Under the pieces are notes generated by a model, which worked only from the letters and a program-made list of their open reading frames with translations, searched no databases and was not told the origin of the DNA. Made by a program: the position numbers and the translations under genes. From assembly GCA_004357505.1 (NCBI GenBank), contig SMWC01000060.1:1-19062 (forward strand): a DNA stretch of 19,062 nucleotides, written 5' to 3'. The first letter of the stretch is position 1. The number at the start of each line of letters is the position of its first letter. Source of the stretch: Gammaproteobacteria bacterium (GTDB lineage Bacteria; Pseudomonadota; Gammaproteobacteria; Steroidobacterales; Rariloculaceae). Shown piece after piece: positions 7,319 through 14,500 of the stretch.

Positions 7319-8548
7319 TCAGATACCCCACACGGTTTTGACTGCGATTCTAGAGAAAAACGCCAATACACCCAACAGCACAACCGAGGTGATCGGCCGA
7401 CTCTTAAAACGCTCGCCCACCCAGGCCGCGCGACCGTTGAGGATCAACAGCGCCAGCGCAAGGAACGGAAAGAACAGCGCACCGGAAACCGTATAAATTT
7501 TTTGCACCTGCTGGAAACCCATGAACAGGCCGATCATCGGGACGAGTGCGATTAACACGAGGAATGACCGGTAGGGTAGCGCCTGGGTGTCGACACGAGC
7601 GGGTTGCGATCGCGCCGGGCCCCGTCGCGTGAGCCGCCAGCAATCGGCGAAAAGATAGGGCACCGCCTGCCAAACGCCTAGCAGACTGCTGAATACCGTG
7701 CCCCAGGCGCCGATCAGGAACATCCACTTACCGACCGGACCGATGGGCCCTTCAAGCGCTTCCGCCAGCTCGACGAGTAACGTGGCACCTGCCCCTTCGA
7801 TCTGAACATGACTGCCGACGATGACCATGGCGATACCAAACACCGCCGTCATCGCATAACCCACGCCCAGATCGACGCGGCAGATCCACAGATCTTCGAC
7901 ACCCGTCCTGCCTTCCTCGCGGATCCAGTAGCCGTAGCACAGCACGGTCAGCGTACCGCCCACGCCACCGATCAGCGCCACGGTCCAGACAAGGCTGTCG
8001 CCACTCAACTCAGCGATATTCGGCACAAAGAGCCCCCGCAGCACCTCGCCCGTACCAGGCCAGAGCCGTAGTGCGGTCAGCACGACGGTGACGAACATGA
8101 CGCTGATAGACACTCGCATCACTTTCTCGAAGAGCCGGTAGCCGCCGCGAGAGACGAGTACCAGGCCGACCACGCTGGACAGAATGCCGAAGAAGATCTT
8201 GCCGTGGACGGGATCGTCGAATACCGGAAAGAGCGCATGCATAGCGACACCGCAAGCGCTGATCTGTGCCGCCCCGACGAAGAATGACCAGACAAAGAGA
8301 TACGGGAGAAAGACCCAGATCACGCCGGGGCCCAAGTGATGCGCCACGCCCTCGAGGAAGCTGTCGCCGGTGGCTAGCTGCCAACGCGCCAACCCTTCGG
8401 TAACGACGAATTTCATGAACGCGCCGACGAGCACGGCCCACAGAACCGCCGTGCCCACGATACTGCCGGCAAAGGATCCGGTAGCGAGATCGCCGCCACC
8501 GACACCGGTGGCGGCCAGGAGCAAGCCCGGGCCGATAGCCGCAAACAT
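7319..8548 (-). CDS. Nramp-family (MntH-like) transporter, atypical metal site
   Basis: A 409-residue membrane protein with about eleven hydrophobic segments in the arrangement of the Nramp divalent-metal transporter family (PF01566). The TM1 motif DPGN is replaced by GGGD at residues 17-20 in a gapless alignment with the canonical segment. TM6 reads ALIGGVGGTLTVL (191-203) and has no Met-Pro-His motif. The canonical metal-ligating Asp, Asn and Met are therefore absent, and the substrate may not be Mn or Fe. The ATG at 8548 has a poor ribosome-binding site. The frame is open 17 codons further upstream (through SAPKKKSPGL) to a TAG at 8600-8602, so a non-ATG start such as CTG at 8581 is possible. 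It lies 81 bases after the hydroxyisobutyrate-dehydrogenase-like gene in one operon. Family membership is likely, substrate unknown. Confidence 0.82.
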   Translation of the reverse strand: MFAAIGPGLLLAATGVGGGDLATGSFAGSIVGTAVLWAVLVGAFMKFVVTEGLARWQLATGDSFLEGVAHHLGPGVIWVFLPYLFVWSFFVGAAQISACGVAMHALFPVFDDPVHGKIFFGILSSVVGLVLVSRGGYRLFEKVMRVSISVMFVTVVLTALRLWPGTGEVLRGLFVPNIAELSGDSLVWTVALIGGVGGTLTVLCYGYWIREEGRTGVEDLWICRVDLGVGYAMTAVFGIAMVIVGSHVQIEGAGATLLVELAEALEGPIGPVGKWMFLIGAWGTVFSSLLGVWQAVPYLFADCWRLTRRGPARSQPARVDTQALPYRSFLVLIALVPMIGLFMGFQQVQKIYTVSGALFFPFLALALLILNGRAAWVGERFKSRPITSVVLLGVLAFFSRIAVKTVWGI

Positions 8549-8580
8549 CAGGCCGGGTGATTTCTTTTTGGGAGCGCTCA

Positions 8581-8599
8581 GCCTAGTGGTCCAACAAGG
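8581..8599. repeat. 19-bp near-repeat upstream of the Nramp-like gene (copy 1)
   Basis: The sequence GCCTAGTGGTCCAACAAGG is repeated with one mismatch at 14466-14484, upstream of the E1 alpha gene. On the coding strand it reads CCTTGTTGGACCACTAGGC, an imperfect dyad with outer CCT/AGG arms. It lies 33-51 bases ahead of the Nramp-like ATG. It could be a transcription-factor site or a leader RNA element. Confidence 0.5.
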
Positions 8600-8629
8600 C
8601 TACTATTTCAGGTCGTCATGCCCGTAGCC

Positions 8630-9556
8630 CTAGAGGCCGGAATCAACGTCGATGTTCTCCGGTTGGATATCGAGTCCTGACGCCTTGGCTTGTTCCTGCA
8701 ACAGCACCGAGAAATCGACGTCCGTGTAGCCTGCATCAATTGCTCGTTGCACCATATCCCGCGTTGCCGATGTGACCGGCAACTCGACGCCCAGATTTTC
8801 GCCGGCCTTCAAGCCCAGGTCGAGATCCTTGCGCAGCAGGATCGGCGTAAAGGTCGGCGTCAGATCGAGATTCACAAACGAATGAGTCTTGTAGCGCGAG
8901 AACATCGATCCCATGACGCTGTTGTTGATGAATTCCAGCGTATCGTGGCGTGCCACACCGCCCTTCTCGGCCAGGACCGTGATCTCAGCGAGGCACTGAG
9001 TCACGACACCCAGCAGCAAGTTGTGGCAGATTTTCACCATCCGCGCGAGTTCACCTTCACCGACGTACGTCACGCCGCGACCGACCTGATTCAGAAACGG
9101 CTCAGCCATCTCGAACGCGGCGCGCGGGCCCGAAGTCACGATCGTGAGCTTACCGGCTTTGACCACCTTGCCATTGCCGCTGACCGGCGAGGCCAACATG
9201 TCGATCCCGATCTCCGCGGCGCGCGCGCGTATGTCGGCCGACGCGATCTCGGAGATACTGGAACAGTCGATCAGAAGTTTCGGCTTGGCCTCCGCTGTAA
9301 ATACGCCGTTCTCGCCAAACGTCACGGCAACGAGATCGTCGGACGTCGATACCATCGTAAAGATAATGTCGCGATCGGCGAGATCCTTCGGTGAGTCAAC
9401 AATCTTGCCGCCGGCTGCCTCAAGCGGCTCTGCCTTACTTCGGGTGCGGTTGTAAATGGATACATCACAACCCGCATCGAGCAGGCGTTTCGCCATCGGG
9501 AAACCCATACGCCCGACGCCGATCCAGCCCACCGTATGGTCTGTTAAATTTGCCAC
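8630..9556 (-). CDS. 3-hydroxyisobutyrate dehydrogenase-like NAD(P)-dependent oxidoreductase
   Basis: A 308-residue beta-hydroxyacid dehydrogenase (PF03446 plus PF14833). The N-terminal Rossmann motif is GWIGVGRMGFPMAKRLLDAG (residues 10-29) with Asn36-Arg37 after the second strand, which suggests NADP or mixed cofactor use. The substrate-binding stretch is SPVSGNGKVVKAGKLTI (123-139), and the catalytic Lys175 with Asn179 sits in KICHN. Members oxidise 3-hydroxyisobutyrate, 3-hydroxypropionate, tartronate semialdehyde or 4-hydroxybutyrate-type substrates; which one cannot be decided. The frame reaches further upstream to 9622, but GTG at 9556 is preceded by GGAGGAG at five-base spacing and is the better start. 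It is the first gene of a five-gene minus-strand operon. A LacI-type operator lies 32 bases upstream, so repression by the neighbouring LacI protein is likely. Confidence 0.9.
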   Translation of the reverse strand: MANLTDHTVGWIGVGRMGFPMAKRLLDAGCDVSIYNRTRSKAEPLEAAGGKIVDSPKDLADRDIIFTMVSTSDDLVAVTFGENGVFTAEAKPKLLIDCSSISEIASADIRARAAEIGIDMLASPVSGNGKVVKAGKLTIVTSGPRAAFEMAEPFLNQVGRGVTYVGEGELARMVKICHNLLLGVVTQCLAEITVLAEKGGVARHDTLEFINNSVMGSMFSRYKTHSFVNLDLTPTFTPILLRKDLDLGLKAGENLGVELPVTSATRDMVQRAIDAGYTDVDFSVLLQEQAKASGLDIQPENIDVDSGL

Positions 9557-9588
9557 GTTTGCTCCTCCAAATGCTTGTTTTAATAGGC

Positions 9589-9602
9589 TGCAATCGTTTG
9601 CA
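9589..9602. promoter_or_regulatory. predicted LacI-family operator (copy 1)
   Basis: TGCAATCGTTTGCA is a 14-bp near-palindrome with the central CG expected of LacI/GalR/CcpA-type sites (TGnAAnCGnTTnCA). Only one position per half-site breaks symmetry. It lies between the divergent dehydrogenase and LacI genes, 32 bases before the dehydrogenase start. An identical copy stands at 16179-16192. Binding by the LacI protein encoded at 9693 is inferred, including possible autoregulation. Confidence 0.7.
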
Positions 9603-9692
9603 TAGAATACGGGACGGGACACCCCATTGCAACCCGGCCGGCGTCATTCTCCGGCCGAATCGGTCGCCTTGTTTGGCTATTCTCTGACGCCT

Positions 9693-10730
9693 ATGATCCT
9701 TAGGATGCTGAAAACCCGGGCGAATATCAAAGACGTCGCGAGCCGCGCGGGTGTGCATCCGTCGACCGTCTCCCGCGTTCTCAACCCGGCGACACGTTCC
9801 ATGGTCTCCGAGAGTCTGGCACGGGAGATCGTCCGGATCGCAGATGAACTCGGCTATCGTCGCAACGCGCTCGCATCGGGGTTACGGACGCGACGAACAT
9901 TCACCGTCGGCGTCATCATCCCTGATCTGACCAACCCGGTCTTTCCGCCGATCGTGCGCGGCGTCGAGCACACGCTCGACGGCGAAGGCTATATCGCCAT
10001 ACTCGCCGACTCGGGAAGTAAACGGCGCAGCGAAAAGGCGCTGATCGAGAACATGACGGCCCGTCAGGTCGACGGCCTGATCCTGGCCGCGGCGAATCGA
10101 AAGGATCCGCTCGTCGATCAGGTTATCGAACAGGGCATCCCATTGGTCCTGGTCAATCGTACCGTCGATAAACACAACGTCACGGCGGTCATCAACGATG
10201 ACGAGCTCGGCATCGACTTGGCCGTCGGGCATCTGGTCGGACTCGGGCACCGTCAAATCGCTTATATCGGCGGCCCACAACGCACGTCGACGGGTTACGC
10301 CCGCTACCGCGCGTTTCTGAAGACGGCGAAGAAAGCCGGGATCAAGCTCGACCGTGACTTGATCATCAACGCCCGGGAATTTACGGAGACCGCCGGACAG
10401 GCCGCGTTTCACGAGCTCATCAAGACAGGTAAGCACTTCACGGCGGTGCTCAGCGCCAATGACCTGCTGGCGCTCGGCTGTTACGACGCGCTCGAGGAAC
10501 TCGGCCTGCGCTGCCCTGAGGACATTTCCGTTACCGGATTCAACGACATGCCCTACGTGGATCGCTTCGCCCCCCCGTTGACCACGCTGCATATTCCGCA
10601 CGATGAACTCGGCGTGCAGGCCGCCACGTTGCTGCTGGAACGCATCGAGAATCCGGATACGCCGACGAAGCAGCTGCGCCTGGAGCCGCGCCTGATCGTC
10701 CGAGGCTCGACCGCGGTACCGTCCGCCTGA
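9693..10730 (+). CDS. LacI-family transcriptional regulator
   Basis: A regulator of about 345 residues. The N-terminal helix-turn-helix reads NIKDVASRAGVHPSTVSRVL, followed by the hinge YRRNALASGLRTRR, whose Leu should insert at the central CG of the operator. The rest is a periplasmic-binding-protein-like sensor domain starting FTVGVIIPDLTNPVFPPIVRG, with the late signature SVTGFNDMPY and PPLTTLHIPHDELG typical of the family. The ligand is not predictable, but probably a metabolite of the adjacent pathway. Start choice is uncertain: ATG at 9693 or 9705, neither with a clear ribosome-binding site; the longer frame begins with a weak TTG at 9627. It is divergent from the hydroxyisobutyrate-dehydrogenase-like gene and ends directly against the convergent E2 gene with no gap. 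Matching operators flank it at 9589 and 16179. Confidence 0.95.
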   Translation: MILRMLKTRANIKDVASRAGVHPSTVSRVLNPATRSMVSESLAREIVRIADELGYRRNALASGLRTRRTFTVGVIIPDLTNPVFPPIVRGVEHTLDGEGYIAILADSGSKRRSEKALIENMTARQVDGLILAAANRKDPLVDQVIEQGIPLVLVNRTVDKHNVTAVINDDELGIDLAVGHLVGLGHRQIAYIGGPQRTSTGYARYRAFLKTAKKAGIKLDRDLIINAREFTETAGQAAFHELIKTGKHFTAVLSANDLLALGCYDALEELGLRCPEDISVTGFNDMPYVDRFAPPLTTLHIPHDELGVQAATLLLERIENPDTPTKQLRLEPRLIVRGSTAVPSA

Positions 10731-11948
10731 CTAAAACTGTCGCGCCCAGTCGGTTTGCTCGAGCAACTCGCGGAGTCGCGCCAGGAAGGCCGCCGAATAG
10801 GCGCCGTCGACCGCACGATGATCGAAGGACTGGGCCAAAATCCCGACCTGTCGAATCGCGAGGGCGTCGCCAGCCGGCCCTTCGATGACCACCGGTCGTT
10901 TCCGGATTCCGTCCATGGAGAGAATCGCCACCTGCGGCTGATTGATGATTGGTGCGGTAATGAGCGTACCGAACGTGCCCGAGTTGGAGATCGTATAGGT
11001 GCCGCCGGCAAAGTCATCGGCCGTTAAGTCACCGTTGCGCGCCCGCTGAGAAACGTCTCTGACTTTGTGTGACAACTCCGGTACCGACAGTGCGTCCGCC
11101 GATGCGATAACCGGGGCGACCAACCCCTCGGGACCAAGATCCACGGCGATGGCGAGATTGATCTGAGCATGCAGGACCAAGCTATCGTCCTCGACACTGG
11201 CGTTGAGATGCGGAAACTCCCCGAGCGCCAGACAGACGGCGTGACCGATGAATGGCAGATAGGTCAGTGAGTAATTGTGCTGCTCGCGCCACGCATCGCG
11301 TATGGACTCGCGTGCGCGGTTAACTTGAGAAAAGTCCACTTCCACAGCCTGCAACACGTGCGGGCTCGTCGCCATCGAGCGAACCATGTGCTCTGCGGTC
11401 ACGCGCTGAATGCGGTTGAACGGCACACGCCGGCCACCAGCGACAGTCGCACTGATCGGGCTGGGCATCCGGCGCGTCTTGTCCTGACTCGCCGCGATGA
11501 CCGCGAGGACGTCGGCGCGCGTAATACGGCCGTCCCGGCCGCTACCGCTGAGCTGGCTCGGCTCCAGATCATGTTCCTTCAATAGACGCCGCACGACCGG
11601 CGACAAACGTTGGCCTCCGGATCGCTCCACGGCGCGTGACTTGGCCTTCGCTATAGGCACGACATCCGCTTGCGGAACTGCTGCGGACTCCGGTTCGTCT
11701 TGCTCGTCGTCCCCATGACCGTCATCGATCACTGCAAGGACAGTGCCCACATCCACGGTCTTACCCGCGGCAACGAGAATCTGCGTCAGTACACCAGCCG
11801 CCGCTGCAGGAAGTTCAATAGCGGCCTTATCGGTCTCTACATCGGCAAGAATTTCATCGATCTCGACTTGGTCACCCGCCTGTTTGTACCAGACGGCGAC
11901 CGTGCCCTCTGCCACCGTCTCACCAAGCTGCGGCATGAGGACCTTCAT
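10731..11948 (-). CDS. dihydrolipoamide acyltransferase E2 of a 2-oxoacid dehydrogenase complex
   Basis: A 405-residue E2. Domains in order: one lipoyl domain (1 to about 77) with the lipoylated Lys41 in ETDKAAIE; an acidic linker with DDGHGDDEQDEPES; a peripheral subunit-binding domain (about 113-150) with SPVVRRLLKEHDLEP and GSGRDGRITRADV; and the catalytic acyltransferase domain (about 175-405) ending in FDHRAVDG, with catalytic His377 and Asp381. It would accept an acyl group from E1, transfer it to CoA and bind E3. The single lipoyl domain resembles branched-chain or acetoin dehydrogenase complexes. The ATG at 11948 lies 6 bases after the aldehyde dehydrogenase stop, with GGAGTGG just before that stop, so translational coupling is likely. 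No E3 and no E1 beta gene is visible. Which acyl group it transfers is unknown. Confidence 0.94.
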   Translation of the reverse strand: MKVLMPQLGETVAEGTVAVWYKQAGDQVEIDEILADVETDKAAIELPAAAAGVLTQILVAAGKTVDVGTVLAVIDDGHGDDEQDEPESAAVPQADVVPIAKAKSRAVERSGGQRLSPVVRRLLKEHDLEPSQLSGSGRDGRITRADVLAVIAASQDKTRRMPSPISATVAGGRRVPFNRIQRVTAEHMVRSMATSPHVLQAVEVDFSQVNRARESIRDAWREQHNYSLTYLPFIGHAVCLALGEFPHLNASVEDDSLVLHAQINLAIAVDLGPEGLVAPVIASADALSVPELSHKVRDVSQRARNGDLTADDFAGGTYTISNSGTFGTLITAPIINQPQVAILSMDGIRKRPVVIEGPAGDALAIRQVGILAQSFDHRAVDGAYSAAFLARLRELLEQTDWARQF

Positions 11949-11954
11949 GCGCAG

Positions 11955-13382
11955 CTACCACTCCACCGCGATGTACTTCATCTCCATATATTCCATCATG
12001 CCCTCGTGCGATCCTTCGCGACCCAGACCGCTCTGCTTCATTCCGCCGAAAGGCGCCGCGGGATCCGAAACCAGACCACGATTGAGCCCGATCATGCCGG
12101 CATCCAGGCGCTCGGAGATCGCCATACCCCGGCCGATATCTTGCGTGTACAGATAGGAGACGAGGCCGTACTCGGTATCGTTTGCCTGCGCGATCACTTC
12201 ATCATCATCGCTGAAAGACAGGATCGGCGCCACGGGCCCAAAGACTTCCTCGCGCAGAATATCGGCGTCAGCGGGCACGTTGCCGAGCACCGTCGGTGGG
12301 TAGTAGTAGCCCGTGCGCTGCAACGGCGCACCTCCGGTCAGCACCTCGGATCCTTTCGCCTTTGCGTCCTGAACCAAGCGATCCATATCCTTGATCGCCC
12401 ACTCGTTGATCATGGGTCCCAACTCGACGCCGGATTCATGACCCGGACCGACTTTGAACGCCGCCATCGCGGCTGTGAATTTATCGGTGAATTCCTGGTA
12501 GACGCGTTCGTGCGCATAGAAGCGATTTGCCGCCGTACACGCTTCGCCGCCGTTTCGCATTTTCGCGATCATCGCTCCCGCTACTGCGGCGTCGATATCC
12601 GCATCCTCGAACACGAGAAACGGCGCGTTACCGCCCAGCTCCATCGAGCAGTTGACGACACAATCAGCGGCTTCTTTTAACAGCGCCCGACCCACCTCGG
12701 TGGAACCGGTAAAGGACAGCTTGCGCGTCAGCGGATGGTGCAACATCGCGCCGACGACCTCGCCGGAACGGCGCGACGGCACAACGTTCATGACGCCCGG
12801 CGGAACCCCGGCCTCGGTCAATATTTCCGCTACCAGTAGCGCGGTCAGCGGAGTATCGGAGGCTGGCTTCAGAATAACGGCGCAACCCGCGGCGATGGCC
12901 GGCGCGATCTTACGGGTCGCCATCGCGGCCGGATAATTCCATGGCGTCACCAGGACACTAACCCCAATGGGTTGCTGCATGACAACGATCTTATTGCCGC
13001 CGGCCGGCGACGTCAGGATCTCACCGTAATTGCGAACGGCCTCTTCTGCATACCAGCGAAAGAACTCGATTGCATAGCTCGTCTCGCCAACGGCATCGGG
13101 CATCGCCTTGCCATTCTCACGAACGATGTATGTGGCGATTTCATCCTTACGGTCGCGCAGAAGTTCCCAGGCCTTTCTGAGAATCTCGGCGCGCTCGCGC
13201 GGTGCGCGCTGCGCCCATTTCTTACCCGCGACAGCGGCAATCTCAACGGCGTCGGTGACATCGTCGACCGTAGCGCTCGAAACTTCCGCAATCGTCTGCT
13301 CGGTCGACGGGTCAATGATTGGAAAGGTTGCGCCATCCGATGCCGGGCGCCACTGGCCACCGATAAAGAGCTCTGTCCGCAT
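11955..13382 (-). CDS. succinate-semialdehyde dehydrogenase-like aldehyde dehydrogenase
   Basis: A 475-residue NAD(P)-dependent aldehyde dehydrogenase (PF00171) of normal length. Key residues: Asn149 in TPWNYP, the cofactor-binding FTGSTEVG (224-231), general-base Glu248 in MELGG, and catalytic Cys282 in NGGEACTAANR. The N-terminus LFIGGQWRPASDG and the ending AAPFGGMKQSGLGREGSHEG are typical of the succinate-semialdehyde dehydrogenase (GabD/Sad) group, but aldehyde specificity cannot be fixed by eye. The frame extends upstream to 13565 over the E1 alpha gene; the ATG at 13382 fits the family N-terminus and is preceded by AGGGA. It lies 22 bases after E1 alpha and 6 bases before E2, occupying the place where an E1 beta gene usually sits. 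It may oxidise an aldehyde made by the dehydrogenase at 8630. Confidence 0.93.
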   Translation of the reverse strand: MRTELFIGGQWRPASDGATFPIIDPSTEQTIAEVSSATVDDVTDAVEIAAVAGKKWAQRAPRERAEILRKAWELLRDRKDEIATYIVRENGKAMPDAVGETSYAIEFFRWYAEEAVRNYGEILTSPAGGNKIVVMQQPIGVSVLVTPWNYPAAMATRKIAPAIAAGCAVILKPASDTPLTALLVAEILTEAGVPPGVMNVVPSRRSGEVVGAMLHHPLTRKLSFTGSTEVGRALLKEAADCVVNCSMELGGNAPFLVFEDADIDAAVAGAMIAKMRNGGEACTAANRFYAHERVYQEFTDKFTAAMAAFKVGPGHESGVELGPMINEWAIKDMDRLVQDAKAKGSEVLTGGAPLQRTGYYYPPTVLGNVPADADILREEVFGPVAPILSFSDDDEVIAQANDTEYGLVSYLYTQDIGRGMAISERLDAGMIGLNRGLVSDPAAPFGGMKQSGLGREGSHEGMMEYMEMKYIAVEW

Positions 13383-13404
13383 ACTCAATGATCCCTGTGC
13401 GTGC

Positions 13405-14415
13405 TCAGTTTCGCCATGCGACGCCTCCATCTGCCCACAGATCGATCTTGGCAATGTCTTCGTCGGGCGGTGGTGAATTTCGCGCGATCTCCGTCGCTTC
13501 GTCCACTTCCGCCTGCGCAGCGTTCTCGAGTTCCACGAGGGTCCCCTCCTCAACGTCCACCGCAAGCAGACGCTCGCGATAAAGTATCAGCGGGTCGCGC
13601 GCCAGCCAAGCCGCAACTTCATCGTCGGGCCGATACTTGCCGGGGTCGGCACGGGAGTGGCCGCCGTGCCGGTAGGTTTTCGCTTCGATCAAGCTCGGCC
13701 CACCACCGCGACGAGCCTGATCGATTGCCCGCCTGGCTGTCTGATAGACGAGTTCGACGTCATTGCCGTCGATCAGCACGGGTTCGAGTCCATACGCACC
13801 GGCACGATCGGCGGCCGGATGCTCGACGGCCGTCACCTGATCGATAGCGGTGTACTCCATATAAAGGTTGTTCTCACAAACAAATACGACCGGTAGTTTC
13901 CAGATCGCAGCAAAATTCAGGGCCTCATGGAACGCGCCGATGTTGGTCGTACCGTCACCGAAGAAACACACGGCTACCTGACCGGTACCACGATACTGAG
14001 CCGACCACGCAGCGCCCGTCGCAATCGGAAGGTGGGCACCGACAATGGCATAAGACCCCATGGCACCGTGTTCGACACTGGTTAAGTGCATGGAGCCGCC
14101 CTTGCCACGCATGAGGCCGCAGGTCCTGCCCATGAGTTCACCGAGGATGCCGGTCATGGAGGCTCCCCTCAAGAGTGTGTGGTTGTGCCCGCGGTAGGTG
14201 CAGAACATGTAGTCGTCCGGTCGCATAGCGTGGCCGACGCCTGCAGCTATTGCCTCCTGCCCAAGCGAAAGATGACTCGTCCCCTTGACGAGATTCTGCA
14301 TGAACAAATCGTAGGCACGCTTCTCCATGTAGCGCGCCCGGAGCATGGCTCGATACAGCGCCAAACGAGTTTCCAGGTCGAGCGGCGAGAGGGCGCGGAT
14401 GGTTCCCGTACCCAT
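13405..14415 (-). CDS. 2-oxoacid dehydrogenase E1 component, alpha subunit (pyruvate/acetoin dehydrogenase type)
   Basis: A thiamine-diphosphate dehydrogenase alpha subunit (PF00676) of about 336 residues. The thiamine-diphosphate/Mg motif starts GDGTTNIGAFHEALNF and closes at CENN (GDG at about 153-155, NN at about 182-183). Other family blocks are YRGHNHTLLRGA, LMRGKGGSMHL with the usual upstream glycine-rich context, and YRHGGHSRADPGKYR near the phosphorylation-loop region. It would decarboxylate a 2-oxoacid, or cleave acetoin, together with a beta subunit and hand the acyl group to E2. It contains only alpha sequence; the beta subunit is not encoded in the window. The ATG at 14415 has GAGGGA upstream; a GTG at 14445 with AGGG at eight-base spacing is an alternative adding ten residues. 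It follows the M24 gene and precedes the aldehyde dehydrogenase in one operon. Confidence 0.93.
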   Translation of the reverse strand: MGTGTIRALSPLDLETRLALYRAMLRARYMEKRAYDLFMQNLVKGTSHLSLGQEAIAAGVGHAMRPDDYMFCTYRGHNHTLLRGASMTGILGELMGRTCGLMRGKGGSMHLTSVEHGAMGSYAIVGAHLPIATGAAWSAQYRGTGQVAVCFFGDGTTNIGAFHEALNFAAIWKLPVVFVCENNLYMEYTAIDQVTAVEHPAADRAGAYGLEPVLIDGNDVELVYQTARRAIDQARRGGGPSLIEAKTYRHGGHSRADPGKYRPDDEVAAWLARDPLILYRERLLAVDVEEGTLVELENAAQAEVDEATEIARNSPPPDEDIAKIDLWADGGVAWRN

Positions 14416-14465
14416 CGCTACGTTTCCCTCGTGTTCCTGCGTCACGACTGTCGCCCTGATACTTC

Positions 14466-14484
14466 GCCTAGTGGCCCAACAAGG
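14466..14484. repeat. 19-bp near-repeat upstream of the E1 alpha gene (copy 2)
   Basis: GCCTAGTGGCCCAACAAGG differs from the copy at 8581-8599 at one position. It lies between the M24 stop and the E1 alpha start, 21 bases from the GTG or 51 bases from the ATG start. Flanking bases are unrelated, so only this block is conserved. Confidence 0.5.
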
Positions 14485-14500
14485 TAAGTTTGATGGATCA

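Noticed and set aside
9557..9622. Longer N-terminus for the hydroxyisobutyrate-dehydrogenase-like protein starting at 9622
   Set aside because: The extra residues do not fit the Rossmann-fold N-terminus, and the extension covers the operator. The GTG at 9556 has a strong GGAGGAG site.
11670..12680. 336-codon plus-strand reading frame opposite the E2 and aldehyde dehydrogenase genes
   Set aside because: It lies antisense to two genes with intact catalytic motifs and has no recognisable domain.
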